In this document: positions 24,755-33,472 of the stretch, in pieces
Numbering within the stretch: position 1 is the first letter of the stretch
How the letters are laid out: every line of letters starts with the position of its first letter
Source: Myroides sp. 1354
Lineage (GTDB): Bacteria > Bacteroidota > Bacteroidia > Flavobacteriales > Flavobacteriaceae
Length of the DNA stretch: 64,000 nt
Direction of reading: 5' to 3'
Assembly: GCF_030324495.1 (NCBI RefSeq)
Contig: NZ_JACAGN010000012.1
Span: 1,348-65,347 of the forward strand
Program-made: the position numbers and the translations under genes
The notes under the pieces: model-generated
Seen by the model: the letters and a program-made list of their open reading frames with translations, nothing else
Told to the model about the DNA's origin: nothing
Databases searched by the model: none

Positions 24755-25900
24755 ATGAAAAAATTAGCAGTTGTTTTGCTAGCCTTGGGAATGTTTTCTT
24801 GTAAGCAAAATAATACAATAGAGATTACTACGAAAGATGTAGCTGATGATACAAAAGTAGAAATCATGACTTCAGAATTAGGTAATCCTTCTCCAACTGT
24901 TGTTTATACAGGAACTGTCAAAGGAAATAAATTGGTTTTTGAGAATCCATTTACTGAATTCGAAGAAGCTTATATGGTGTTAGGCGGAGAAATGCAAAAC
25001 AATGTGTTTTTCATTGGAGAACCAGGACATATTACTATTTCAGTAACGAAAGATCAACCAACAGAAACCGTATTAGGTGGAAGTGAGAATAACCAAAAGT
25101 TACAGAAATTACAAGATGAAGTAAAACCAACGGTTACAAAATTAAGAGCTTTTATTGATGAAAATCAAATGACTTTAATGCAATTAAGCCAATCTACAGA
25201 TGAGGCTGATCGCGCTAAATTTGAGGCTCTTCAAAATGAGTATAAAGGATACATTGACAGTATCAATGATGTGTACACTAAACATCAAAAAGATAATGCA
25301 AATAACGCTTTTGGATTGTTGTTGCTTTCTCAACAAATGATGTCTGCTCAAGACGGTGAAACGGATTTCGTAAAAGAATTTGACAAGTTTTCAGTTGAAT
25401 TAAAAGAATCAAAAGTTGGAAAGAAAGTAGATTCTATGCTTAAAATGATGGGCTTGACAGAAGAAGCTGCAGGTTTAAAAGTAGGGGATATCGCTCCTAA
25501 CTTTACAAGCAAAACACCAGAGGATAAAGAATTGTCATTAGAAGAATTCAAAAAAGGAAAAAAATTAGTTTTAATTGATTTCTGGGCTTCATGGTGTGGT
25601 CCTTGTCGCGTTGAAAATCCAAATGTAGTTAAATTATACAATGGATTTAAAGACAAAGGATTAGATATTATTGGAGTTTCTTTGGATAAAGAAAAAGATA
25701 AATGGTTACAAGCAATCGAAAAAGATGGTTTAGTTTGGGGGCAAGTGTCTAACTTACAATTCTGGAATGACGAAATTGCTGCGGAATACGGCGTGAAAGC
25801 GATTCCAGCAAACTATTTAATCAATGAAAAAGGTGAAATCTTAGCAATCAATTTATATGGTGAAGAATTGTACCAAAAAGTTGAAGAGCTATTAAAATAA
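24755..25900 (+). CDS. TlpA-like thiol-disulfide oxidoreductase lipoprotein with DUF4369
   Basis: A 381-residue lipoprotein: lipobox LGMFSC (C16), an N-terminal DUF4369-type beta domain (residues 20-110), a helical linker, then a thioredoxin-fold AhpC/TSA domain with the active site WCGPC (C281, C284) and the cis-proline region KAIPANYL. It should act as a reductant or disulfide exchanger in the periplasm. A second DUF4369 lipoprotein without the thioredoxin domain is encoded at 30155. It is a single-gene unit. Confidence 0.92.
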   Translation: MKKLAVVLLALGMFSCKQNNTIEITTKDVADDTKVEIMTSELGNPSPTVVYTGTVKGNKLVFENPFTEFEEAYMVLGGEMQNNVFFIGEPGHITISVTKDQPTETVLGGSENNQKLQKLQDEVKPTVTKLRAFIDENQMTLMQLSQSTDEADRAKFEALQNEYKGYIDSINDVYTKHQKDNANNAFGLLLLSQQMMSAQDGETDFVKEFDKFSVELKESKVGKKVDSMLKMMGLTEEAAGLKVGDIAPNFTSKTPEDKELSLEEFKKGKKLVLIDFWASWCGPCRVENPNVVKLYNGFKDKGLDIIGVSLDKEKDKWLQAIEKDGLVWGQVSNLQFWNDEIAAEYGVKAIPANYLINEKGEILAINLYGEELYQKVEELLK

Positions 25901-25932
25901 GAAGAATTACGTCTTTATAAAGGGATGAAATC

Positions 25933-25965
25933 AAAAAAGCAACAGTTTTACTGTTGCTTTTTTTT
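25933..25965 (+). terminator. Intrinsic terminator
   Basis: GCAACAGT/ACTGTTGC with a 3-nt loop, A-run before and eight T after, 32 nt beyond the TlpA-like stop. Confidence 0.92.
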
Positions 25966-26249
25966 ATGCCTAATAGTGTATTAAAAAAGAGAAGAGGGGG
26001 AATTTGGAATAGTGTTAAAAACCCTTGTGATGTGTTGTATTTCGGTCTGTTTTTTTAAATATTCCGAAGAAAAACACAGGGAAAAATAGTGATGAATAAA
26101 CAGGAAGGGATGGTTTTTTCTCTTTTTGAGAAGGATACTAAGGTTAAATTATGATTATCATTTTATTGTCTTAAAATTTCGATTAGATTTATAATTTTTT
26201 ATATTAATTGGAATGTATAATCGTATAAATTGGACTATGTGCTTAAAAA
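25966..26249 (+). other. Intergenic stretch upstream of the CoA transferase
   Basis: AT-rich DNA with no repeat, hairpin or believable open frame. The CoA transferase promoter follows it. Confidence 0.4.
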
Positions 26250-26282
26250 CTTGTCAAATATTAATAAAAAGTTCTATTTTTA
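26250..26282 (+). promoter_or_regulatory. Promoter of the CoA transferase gene
   Basis: CTTG (26250-26253) and TATTTTTA (26275-26282) are 21 nt apart; the ATG is 24 nt downstream. Confidence 0.5.
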
Positions 26283-26306
26283 AGCAGCTAATAAAACGAT
26301 TGAGAA

Positions 26307-27812
26307 ATGACAACAGAAGATTCTAATTTGGACAGAATCAAGTTCGGTCCGTATAGAGATCGAATTCTATCTGCAGAAGCAGCAGCCTTATTAATTCACG
26401 ATAAAGCCATTGTAGGAGCTAGTGGTTTTACTAAAGCAGGAGATAGTAAATCCGTTTTACCTGCTTTTGCTCAAAGAGCAGCAAATGAAAAAGTAGCCAT
26501 CACTTTAATTACGGGGGCTTCTTTAGGGCAAACAACAGATGCTGATTTGGCCAAAAACAACGCTTTAATCCGAAGAATGCCTTTTCAAGCGGATTCTGAT
26601 TTAAGACATGCAATCAATAGCGGTCAGGTAAAATACATAGACCAGCATTTGAGCGAAACAATTGAACAGTTACAAGAAAAACATATTCCTCAAGTTGAAA
26701 TTGCTATTATTGAAGCAACCTATATTAATGAGGAAGGATTTATTATTCCAACAACCTCTATTGGAAACTCGGCTTATTTTGCAAGTGTAGCTAAAAAGAT
26801 TATTATTGAAATTAATACAGCTATTCCTTTAAGTGTGGAGGGGATTCACGATAATTGTGTACCGATTAAACAACCGCGAAGAGAAATGATTCCGATTCAC
26901 ACGGTAAAAGATCGCATTGGCGAGTCTTTTATTCGTTTAGATCCAGAGCGCGTGGTTGCTGTTGTTTTCTCTAGTATTGAGGATACTCCAGCTATTTTGC
27001 CAGAACCAGATGTGAAAACAACTGCAATATCAACGCATTTGTTAAACTTCTTTGAAGCTGAGGTGAAAAAAGGCAATCTAACCGATGCTTTATTGCCTTT
27101 GCAAGCAGGTATTGGAAAAGTAGCGAATGCTGTGTTGACAGGATTCATCGATGGTCCGTTCAAAAATTTAACCATGTATTCAGAAGTATTACAAGATAGT
27201 ACATTTGATTTGATTGATTCTGGAAAAATGACGTTTGCCTCAGGTTCTTCGATTACCGTGACGGAAGCTTGTTATGAGAAAATAATCAACAATTTTGATC
27301 AATACAAAGATAAATTAGTATTGCGTCCGCAAAATATCAGCAATGCACCTGAAATAATCAGAAGATTGGGAATTATAGCCATCAATACGGCGATTGAATT
27401 TGATATTTATGGAAATGTAAATTCTACGCATATCAGTGGAAGTAAAATGATGAATGGGATTGGTGGATCTGGAGATTTTGCCCGAAATGCGTATTTGAGT
27501 ATTTTTGTAACACAGGCAGCTTCAAAAGAGAATAAAATTTCTCATGTACTACCTATGGTCTCTCACGTAGATCATACCGAACACGATGTAGATATTTTAG
27601 TTACGGATCAAGGTTTAGCTGATTTACGTGGTTTATCGCCTCGTGAACGAGCGGAGGTAATTATTGAGCATTGTGTGCATCCGGATTACAAACAAGAACT
27701 AAGAGATTACTTTGAACGCGCGAAAGAATTAGGTGGGCATACCCCTCATATTCTCGAAGAAGCGTTTAAATTTCATACACGTCTAAAACAAACAGGTTCT
27801 ATGAAATCATAG
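26307..27812 (+). CDS. Acetyl-CoA hydrolase/transferase family protein (likely succinate CoA-transferase)
   Basis: A 501-residue member of the Cat1/AarC/ScpC family. It has AIVGASGFTKAGDSKSVLPA near the N-terminus, then ATYINEEGFIIPTTSIGNS, LPLQAGIGKVANAVLTG and NVNSTHISGSKMMNGIGGSG. Family members move CoA between acetate and succinate or hydrolyse acetyl-CoA. The whole-length match fits the succinate:acetate CoA-transferase branch best, but the exact acceptor is inferred. It is a single-gene unit with its own promoter and terminator. Confidence 0.9.
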   Translation: MTTEDSNLDRIKFGPYRDRILSAEAAALLIHDKAIVGASGFTKAGDSKSVLPAFAQRAANEKVAITLITGASLGQTTDADLAKNNALIRRMPFQADSDLRHAINSGQVKYIDQHLSETIEQLQEKHIPQVEIAIIEATYINEEGFIIPTTSIGNSAYFASVAKKIIIEINTAIPLSVEGIHDNCVPIKQPRREMIPIHTVKDRIGESFIRLDPERVVAVVFSSIEDTPAILPEPDVKTTAISTHLLNFFEAEVKKGNLTDALLPLQAGIGKVANAVLTGFIDGPFKNLTMYSEVLQDSTFDLIDSGKMTFASGSSITVTEACYEKIINNFDQYKDKLVLRPQNISNAPEIIRRLGIIAINTAIEFDIYGNVNSTHISGSKMMNGIGGSGDFARNAYLSIFVTQAASKENKISHVLPMVSHVDHTEHDVDILVTDQGLADLRGLSPRERAEVIIEHCVHPDYKQELRDYFERAKELGGHTPHILEEAFKFHTRLKQTGSMKS

Positions 27813-27817
27813 CCATC

Positions 27818-27850
27818 AAAATCTCTACAAACTTTGTAGAGATTTTTTTT
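27818..27850 (+). terminator. Intrinsic terminator of the CoA transferase
   Basis: AAAATCTCTACAAA/TTTGTAGAGATTTT forms a long stem with almost no loop, followed by a T-run. Confidence 0.9.
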
Positions 27851-27870
27851 TCTTCTATGCGATTTCCCAA

Positions 27871-27899
27871 TTGTGAAGACGTACTTTTTACTATCTTAG
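27871..27899 (+). promoter_or_regulatory. Promoter of a four-gene operon
   Basis: TTG (27871-27873) and TATCTTAG (27892-27899) are 18 nt apart. They lie inside the longest upstream frame, which supports the start at 27926. Confidence 0.6.
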
Positions 27900-27925
27900 C
27901 AGTAAAATGTATAGGACTTATAAAA

Positions 27926-28771
27926 ATGAAAGAAGTTAGACTTGTTGGAGTACCCGAACACTTTAATTTACCTTGGCATTTATGCTTAGAAAATGGAGAG
28001 TTTAATGCTGTTGGAATTGATGTACAATGGAAAGATATTCCAGAAGGAACGGGTAAAATGTGTCAGATGTTGCGCCAAAATGAAACGGACTTAGCCATCA
28101 TTTTATCCGAAGGAATTATTAAAGACATCGCCGCTGATAATCCTACTTCAATCATACAAGAATATGTAGCATCTCCTTTGTTGTGGGGCATTCACGTAGC
28201 TGCAGATTCACCTTTTCAATCTGTGGCAGATTTAGAGCATAAACGCATCGCAATTAGTCGATTGGGATCGGGTTCGCATTTGATGGCGATTGTGCATGCG
28301 AAACAAATGAATTGGAATTTAGATACCTTGGAATTTGTTGTAGTAGACACCTTAGACAAGGCGGTTGTTGCGCTACAAAATAAAGAAGCAGATTACTTTA
28401 TGTGGGAGCGTTTTATGACACAACCTTTAGTGGATCAACATATATTTAGAAGAATTGGAGAGTGTCCAACACCTTGGCCGTCTTTTCTGTTAGTAGGGCG
28501 TCGGGATTTTATTCAACAGAACCGCGCTTTAGTTGACAATTTATTGGAAGTGATTAACGCTACAACAGCAGAGTTTAAGTTTATCCCGAGTATCAATCGA
28601 ACGCTAGCTGAACGATACAATCAAAAGGTAGAAGATATCAACACTTGGTTGTCTTTAACGCGATGGTCACAAAAACAATTGTCCGAAGCAAATTATAAGA
28701 AAATACAAAAACAACTCGTCGATCTTCAACTCATCGACACACCAAAGCAATACGAAGAAATTAAAATGTAA
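27926..28771 (+). CDS. NMT1/SsuA-like substrate-binding fold protein without signal peptide
   Basis: A 281-residue protein with the periplasmic binding-protein type II fold seen in thiamine-precursor and sulfonate binding proteins: GVPEHFNLPWHLCLENGEF, GTGKMCQMLRQNETDLAI, SPLLWGIHVAADSPF, the stretch from LEHKRIAISRLGSGSHLMA, LQNKEADYFMWERF. It has no signal peptide from the chosen start and no transporter genes beside it, so it may be a cytoplasmic binding or enzyme-like protein rather than a true transporter part. The start at 27926 follows the promoter; an ATG at 27857 is upstream of it. First gene of a run of four with gaps of 18-20 nt. Confidence 0.85.
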   Translation: MKEVRLVGVPEHFNLPWHLCLENGEFNAVGIDVQWKDIPEGTGKMCQMLRQNETDLAIILSEGIIKDIAADNPTSIIQEYVASPLLWGIHVAADSPFQSVADLEHKRIAISRLGSGSHLMAIVHAKQMNWNLDTLEFVVVDTLDKAVVALQNKEADYFMWERFMTQPLVDQHIFRRIGECPTPWPSFLLVGRRDFIQQNRALVDNLLEVINATTAEFKFIPSINRTLAERYNQKVEDINTWLSLTRWSQKQLSEANYKKIQKQLVDLQLIDTPKQYEEIKM

Positions 28772-28789
28772 TTTTTTTCTGATTTACAG

Positions 28790-29731
28790 ATGAACAATCA
28801 AGAAGTACAGATTATTAAAAAGAAAAAGAAATGGTATGAGTACCTGAGAATTCCTTCTCCATGGGACTATATCATTATCTTTATATTGAACGTACTCCTT
28901 ACGATTCCTATATTCATTATTGTACACCAAAATATTATTGATCCTGAATGGCCATATCATTTGGATCGTATCTTGCTCTGTATAGTGATATTAGCAGTCT
29001 TTCAGTTTATTTTATCTAAATTGAAGACCATACTGTTTATTTGTATATTGGCATATTTAGGGATTTTCTTTATCGGAACTTCTCATGAAGATTACGATCT
29101 GGAGTCGATCTTTGAGGATTATCGCGTGATGATTTATGCCATGGCAAGTACTCAAAATCCACAAGATTTGATCATATCAAAGCTATTGCCTTTCCCTAAT
29201 AAGTCTAAAGTAATTAAGGCTATTGAATACGATAACCCTAAGGTTAGAAATTTTGCGTTATTAGCAACGGCAAAGAATTTTTCTAAAGTTCAGGGGTATG
29301 GTGAATACAGACAAATTATTCAGTGTATGGCTATTTTTAAAGAAGTCCGTACACGTTGGAATTACGTCAATGATCCAAAAGGAAGAGAGTATATTGCTAC
29401 TGCTTCAGAATCCCTCATTCACTTTTCAGGTGACTGTGATGATTACTCTATTTTAATGGCTGCTTTAATCCGTTCTATTGGAGGAACTCCTCGTTTGATA
29501 CACACCAAAGAACATATGTATCCAGAAATGCTAATTGAAAATAAAGCACATCTAGAGAAGGTTATTTTCTTGATTAAAGAGGTATTGTTTGTGGAGGAAA
29601 GTAAAGGAAAAGAAGTACATTATCACGTAGATGAACGCGGGCAAATCTGGTTGAACCTCGATTATACGGCTCGTTATCCCGGAGGGCCTTTTATGTCTGA
29701 AGAAATCTTAGGGCAGTTGACCTTGAATTAA
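28790..29731 (+). CDS. Transglutaminase-like membrane protein
   Basis: A 313-residue protein with three membrane segments near the N-terminus (residues about 25-105) and a C-terminal transglutaminase-like domain. The catalytic cysteine lies in FSGDCDDYSILMAALIRSIG; YHVDERGQIWLNLDYTA holds the expected histidine/aspartate region and RYPGGPF closes the domain. Such proteins cleave or cross-link peptides; the substrate is unknown. It is the second gene of the operon starting at 27926. Confidence 0.85.
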   Translation: MNNQEVQIIKKKKKWYEYLRIPSPWDYIIIFILNVLLTIPIFIIVHQNIIDPEWPYHLDRILLCIVILAVFQFILSKLKTILFICILAYLGIFFIGTSHEDYDLESIFEDYRVMIYAMASTQNPQDLIISKLLPFPNKSKVIKAIEYDNPKVRNFALLATAKNFSKVQGYGEYRQIIQCMAIFKEVRTRWNYVNDPKGREYIATASESLIHFSGDCDDYSILMAALIRSIGGTPRLIHTKEHMYPEMLIENKAHLEKVIFLIKEVLFVEESKGKEVHYHVDERGQIWLNLDYTARYPGGPFMSEEILGQLTLN

Positions 29732-29751
29732 ATGATAGAAAATTAAATACA

Positions 29752-30135
29752 ATGGATATTACAAATACAACAGCTTTATTTGCAGGAAGCATTTTCGGTG
29801 CATTGGCTATTATATTCGGTGCTTTTGGAGCACATGCCTTAAAAAAACACATGGATACAGAGCGATTAGAAAGCTTTGAAACAGGGGTGAGATATCAAAT
29901 GTATCACGCTATTTTACTGTTGGTCATTGGGATTTTGCCTCAACGAGAATATACCTATTATGCAGCGAATCTAATTATATTAGGTGTAATTCTATTTTCT
30001 TTTAGTATTTACGGTTTGGTGTTAAGTGCGACCTTCGGTAAAAAAATAAAAGTATTAGGACCTATTACTCCTATAGGAGGATTAGCTTTGGTTGCAGGGT
30101 GGATTATGTTATTTTTGGCTTTTTTGTCTTTGTAA
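29752..30135 (+). CDS. DUF423 (YgdD/TMEM256-like) membrane protein
   Basis: A 127-residue membrane protein of the DUF423 family: AGSIFGALAIIFGAFGAHAL, ETGVRYQMYHAILLLVIG, ANLIILGVILFSFSIYGL and LGPITPIGGLALVAGWIML are family blocks. Four membrane segments fill most of the chain. The function of this widespread family is not established. Third gene of the operon. Confidence 0.93.
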   Translation: MDITNTTALFAGSIFGALAIIFGAFGAHALKKHMDTERLESFETGVRYQMYHAILLLVIGILPQREYTYYAANLIILGVILFSFSIYGLVLSATFGKKIKVLGPITPIGGLALVAGWIMLFLAFLSL

Positions 30136-30154
30136 CTACTTAAAATAAAATGCG

Positions 30155-30844
30155 ATGAAAAGATATAAACAATGGCTATTGCTAGGAATTGCAATAGTGC
30201 TTACTGCTTGTACTTCAAAAAATCAGTTTGAAATTGAAGGAACTCTAGTCAATATTCCAGATGGAGAAATGGTTTATTTGAATAAAGTGGATGAAAACCA
30301 TGCCGATGAATTAATTAAACTGGATTCTGTAGTGGTAAAAAACGAGGGATTTAAATTTGCGGGAAAAGCAGAATATCCAACTTTGGGCTATTTGTCGTTT
30401 CGCAATCACAAAGGAAGAATCCCTTTGTTTATTGAAAGCGGAAAAACGCAAGTACATATGGATTTGTCTAATTTTACTTCTTTCGATTTGAAGGGAACAC
30501 TTAATAATGAAATGCTAAGTGAGTTCGAACGAAATTTAAGTCTGTATAAATATAGTTTACTCTCTTATCAAGGAGAACAACAAAGTGTGTACATGGAAGC
30601 TATGAAACAGAAAGATGAGGCTAAAATGCAGCAAATCTTACAAAAGTATAAGAAAATGCAAGAGGATCAACAAGTCTTTATTGCCAATTATTTAGAGCAA
30701 AATGAAGCTTCATTAACGGCTCTTTATTATTTGTATTATACGAGTAAAGATGATTTTTCTCCATTGAAAAGGGTGTATGACAACCTATCAGAAACAGATA
30801 AAAAATCGAATTTAGCGCAATTAGCAGTTGAAAAAATGAAATAA
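30155..30844 (+). CDS. DUF4369 lipoprotein without thioredoxin domain
   Basis: A 229-residue lipoprotein (lipobox IVLTAC, C19). The N-terminal DUF4369 domain (FEIEGTLVNIPDGEMVYL, KLDSVVVKNEGFKFAGKAEY) is followed by a charged helical region. In most proteins of this kind, including the one at 24755, a TlpA-type thioredoxin domain follows; here the chain ends where that domain would begin. There is no sign of a frameshift: a terminator follows directly. Last gene of the operon; the role is unknown. Confidence 0.85.
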   Translation: MKRYKQWLLLGIAIVLTACTSKNQFEIEGTLVNIPDGEMVYLNKVDENHADELIKLDSVVVKNEGFKFAGKAEYPTLGYLSFRNHKGRIPLFIESGKTQVHMDLSNFTSFDLKGTLNNEMLSEFERNLSLYKYSLLSYQGEQQSVYMEAMKQKDEAKMQQILQKYKKMQEDQQVFIANYLEQNEASLTALYYLYYTSKDDFSPLKRVYDNLSETDKKSNLAQLAVEKMK

Positions 30845-30866
30845 TCGTAAGAGATAAAAAAAAGCC

Positions 30867-30926
30867 CTAACAAGAATTCTTGTTAGAAATGCCCCAAAAA
30901 GTTAGACACTTTTCGGGGCATTTTTT
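30867..30926. terminator. Double palindrome and bidirectional terminator
   Basis: A perfect 20-bp palindrome (CTAACAAGAATTCTTGTTAG, 30867-30886) is followed by a second hairpin GCCCC-AAAAAGT/ACTTTTC-GGGGC (30891-30919), with an outer GCCCT/AGGGC pairing and T-runs on both sides. It can end both convergent transcripts. The second hairpin contains CCCCAAAAAGTTAGACAC, which I recall as typical of IS3/IS150-type ends. Confidence 0.85.
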
Positions 30927-32256
30927 ATAGGGCATCTAAAACTATTTTGATGATGAATAAGAGGGAGAGGACATAAAGTGTCGGACTCACGTCTTTGTGT
31001 TTTTGTGTACCTACTTTAAAGAGGGTGAAACTCAGCATACCAAATACAATACCTTCTGCAATACTATAGGTAAAAGGCATGAAAACAATGGTGATAAAAG
31101 CAGGGAGAGCTTCTGAAAAGTCAGAAAAATCAATATTCACGACAGAGCTAATCATAAATAAACCCACGATAACTAAAGCAGGTGCTGTTGCCGCCGCTGG
31201 GATTATTAGAAACAATGGTGCTAAGAAAATCGATAAGGTAAACATACAAGCCACACTTACGGCAGTTAGTCCTGTTCGTCCCCCAGAGGCTACTCCTGAT
31301 GCACTTTCTACATAAGAAGTAACAGAACTTGTACCCAATATTGAGCCAAAAGTAGTTCCGATTGCATCAGTTAATAAGGCTTTTTTCATCTGAGGGAAAT
31401 TGCCATCCTTATCTGCAATTCCCGTTTTTGAAACAACGCCAATTAACGTTCCAATCGTATCAAATAAATTGACAAATAAAAAGGTGAAAACGACAATCAC
31501 CATATCGATAGAAAATACACTAGAGGCTGATTCTGGTGAAATTAAAAAAGACAAGGCCTTTCCAAAAGTAGGTTCCATCGAAGGAGGTGTGGTAATTAAG
31601 CTTGTTGGTAAATGAACATCACCTAATATGACACCAAATAGTGTAGCAACAACGATTCCAATTAAAATTGAACCATTGACGTTTTTAATGAGTAGGATTC
31701 CTGTAATTAATAATCCAACTAAGGCAATCCAAACACTGTGTTGGCTAAAATCACCTAACGTTACTAAGGTATTGGGATTACTAACGACAATACCAGCGCT
31801 TTTTAATCCGATTAAAGTAATAAAAAGCCCAATCCCAACGGGAATCGCTTCTTTTAAAACTTTTGGTATATTGTTGACAATGAGTTCTCGAATATTAAAA
31901 ATCGTCAATACAAGAAAAACCAAACCAGCTAAAAACACACCTGTTAGAGCAAATTCCCAACTATACCCCATAGTCAATACTACAGTATAAGCAAAAAAGC
32001 TATTTAAACCCATACCTGGAGCTTGTGCAATAGGTAACTTGGCAAGGAATCCCATTAATAACGTAGCGCAAACGGTTGCTAGAGCTGTAGCCATAAAGAC
32101 GGCTTGTTTATCCATTCCTGCATCTGCTAGAATATTTGGATTAACAACCAAGATATAAGACATGGTTAAGAAGGTAATCACGCCTGCCATCATTTCTTTT
32201 TTGATGGTGGTATTGTGTTTACTCAACTGAAAGTAATTTTCTAAAAAGGTTTTCAT
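30925..32256 (-). CDS. NCS2-family guanine/hypoxanthine permease (AzgA-like)
   Basis: A 443-residue, 12-14-segment membrane transporter of the AzgA/PbuG branch of NCS2. Signatures: GVITFLTMSYILVVNPNIL, then TLLMGFLAKLPIAQAPGMGL, VPVGIGL-type PKVLKEAIPVGIGLFITLIG, VNLFDTIGTLIGV and TSYVESASGVASGGRTGLTA. These transporters import purine bases with protons. No purine-pathway gene or purine riboswitch is visible upstream. It is a single-gene unit. Confidence 0.92.
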   Translation of the reverse strand: MKTFLENYFQLSKHNTTIKKEMMAGVITFLTMSYILVVNPNILADAGMDKQAVFMATALATVCATLLMGFLAKLPIAQAPGMGLNSFFAYTVVLTMGYSWEFALTGVFLAGLVFLVLTIFNIRELIVNNIPKVLKEAIPVGIGLFITLIGLKSAGIVVSNPNTLVTLGDFSQHSVWIALVGLLITGILLIKNVNGSILIGIVVATLFGVILGDVHLPTSLITTPPSMEPTFGKALSFLISPESASSVFSIDMVIVVFTFLFVNLFDTIGTLIGVVSKTGIADKDGNFPQMKKALLTDAIGTTFGSILGTSSVTSYVESASGVASGGRTGLTAVSVACMFTLSIFLAPLFLIIPAAATAPALVIVGLFMISSVVNIDFSDFSEALPAFITIVFMPFTYSIAEGIVFGMLSFTLFKVGTQKHKDVSPTLYVLSLLFIIKIVLDAL

Positions 32257-32327
32257 TGTGTTGTTGAATTAGCGAACAAAAGTAGTGAGTTTTGACTGAA
32301 AAGTCACAGCTGAAATGAAAGCAAAGA

Positions 32328-33296
32328 TTAGATGGTGATGACCAAGCGAAAACCGCGATCAATAGGTTTGTTCCATACTTTTTCAATATCTTCTAATGGA
32401 TGCACTTCCGTTTGGATTTTTAATTTCCCCTGTGCGGCCAATAAGAACATTTCAGGTAAAATAACCTTATTGAAGACAATGAGTTCTTCTTTGGTTAAAC
32501 TTCCAAATCCCGATCCCATTAATTGGATATCTGTACTGCGCAGAATAGCCGAAGTCAATTGAATTTCTTTGCCAGCCATGTCTCCCGCAGTTACTATTTT
32601 TACTGTTGAAGCTAATTGATGAATATCATGACCTTTGAACGCATTTAAAATGGCTTGGAAGGGTTTTCCCCATAAGTAATCAATGACAACATCAATCGGT
32701 GTTTGTTGATGTATAGCTCTTATTTGTGCTGTTAGCTCTTCTTCATTTTCAGATAAAACGAGTGTTTGCGTTGCACCATAGGCTTTCAATTGTTCTAAAA
32801 TAGCTTGATTTCTTCCTGTAACAATGATTTCTTTCGCTCCGTAATGCTTGGCAATTTGTACGCCTACTTGTCCAGTTACTCCAGTAGCACCATTGAACAG
32901 TACATTTTGACCTTCTTGCAATCTAGCGCGAATGATTAAAGGCATCGCAGAGCCTAAAACAGCATTGGGTAAGGCTGCTGCAGTGGCATCGTCTACGTTT
33001 TTAGGAATTGGTGTATAATTGCTAGAGATAATTGCTTTTTCGGCAAGCATTCCTGTTATTCCTTGACCGTATACTTTTGTTCCATCTTCTAAATAACCTA
33101 CACCATCATTGCCCACAACAGCGGGTAAATCAGTATAACTGGCATAGTGTTTACCACTTGCTCTGGCTTTGTCTAAATTCTTTACGGCAGCAGCAGTAAC
33201 GCGTAATAGGTGTTGACCTTCTGCTCGTGCCTTGGGTTCTTCTATCTCTCCAAATTTAGGCACCTGACCTAATTCATATAAAATGGCTCCTTTCAT
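32328..33296 (-). CDS. MDR-family quinone oxidoreductase-like protein
   Basis: A 322-residue medium-chain dehydrogenase/reductase. The nucleotide-binding block VLFNGATGVTGQVGVQIAKH is of the NADPH-binding quinone oxidoreductase type, and VVGNDGVGYL lies at the position of the catalytic domain. The usual structural and catalytic zinc ligands are not seen, so it is a zinc-free member. The substrate is unknown. It is divergent from uvrA. Confidence 0.88.
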   Translation of the reverse strand: MKGAILYELGQVPKFGEIEEPKARAEGQHLLRVTAAAVKNLDKARASGKHYASYTDLPAVVGNDGVGYLEDGTKVYGQGITGMLAEKAIISSNYTPIPKNVDDATAAALPNAVLGSAMPLIIRARLQEGQNVLFNGATGVTGQVGVQIAKHYGAKEIIVTGRNQAILEQLKAYGATQTLVLSENEEELTAQIRAIHQQTPIDVVIDYLWGKPFQAILNAFKGHDIHQLASTVKIVTAGDMAGKEIQLTSAILRSTDIQLMGSGFGSLTKEELIVFNKVILPEMFLLAAQGKLKIQTEVHPLEDIEKVWNKPIDRGFRLVITI

Positions 33297-33447
33297 GAGA
33301 ATCTTTTTTTGCGAGATAAAAATACGATTTTTAAAAGTAGGAGAAGGAATTGTATCGAATTAAAAACAAGAAGAATCAAGCTGTTAAATAATGCTAAATC
33401 ACATCAAAACAATAGAACTGTAGATTACATAAAATGAGATTAATATG

Positions 33448-33455
33448 TATCTTTG
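33448..33455 (+). promoter_or_regulatory. -7 box of uvrA
   Basis: A perfect TATCTTTG 17 nt before the preferred ATG at 33473. The -33 region is poor. Confidence 0.5.
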
Positions 33456-33472
33456 TTTTTTTGCACAAAATT

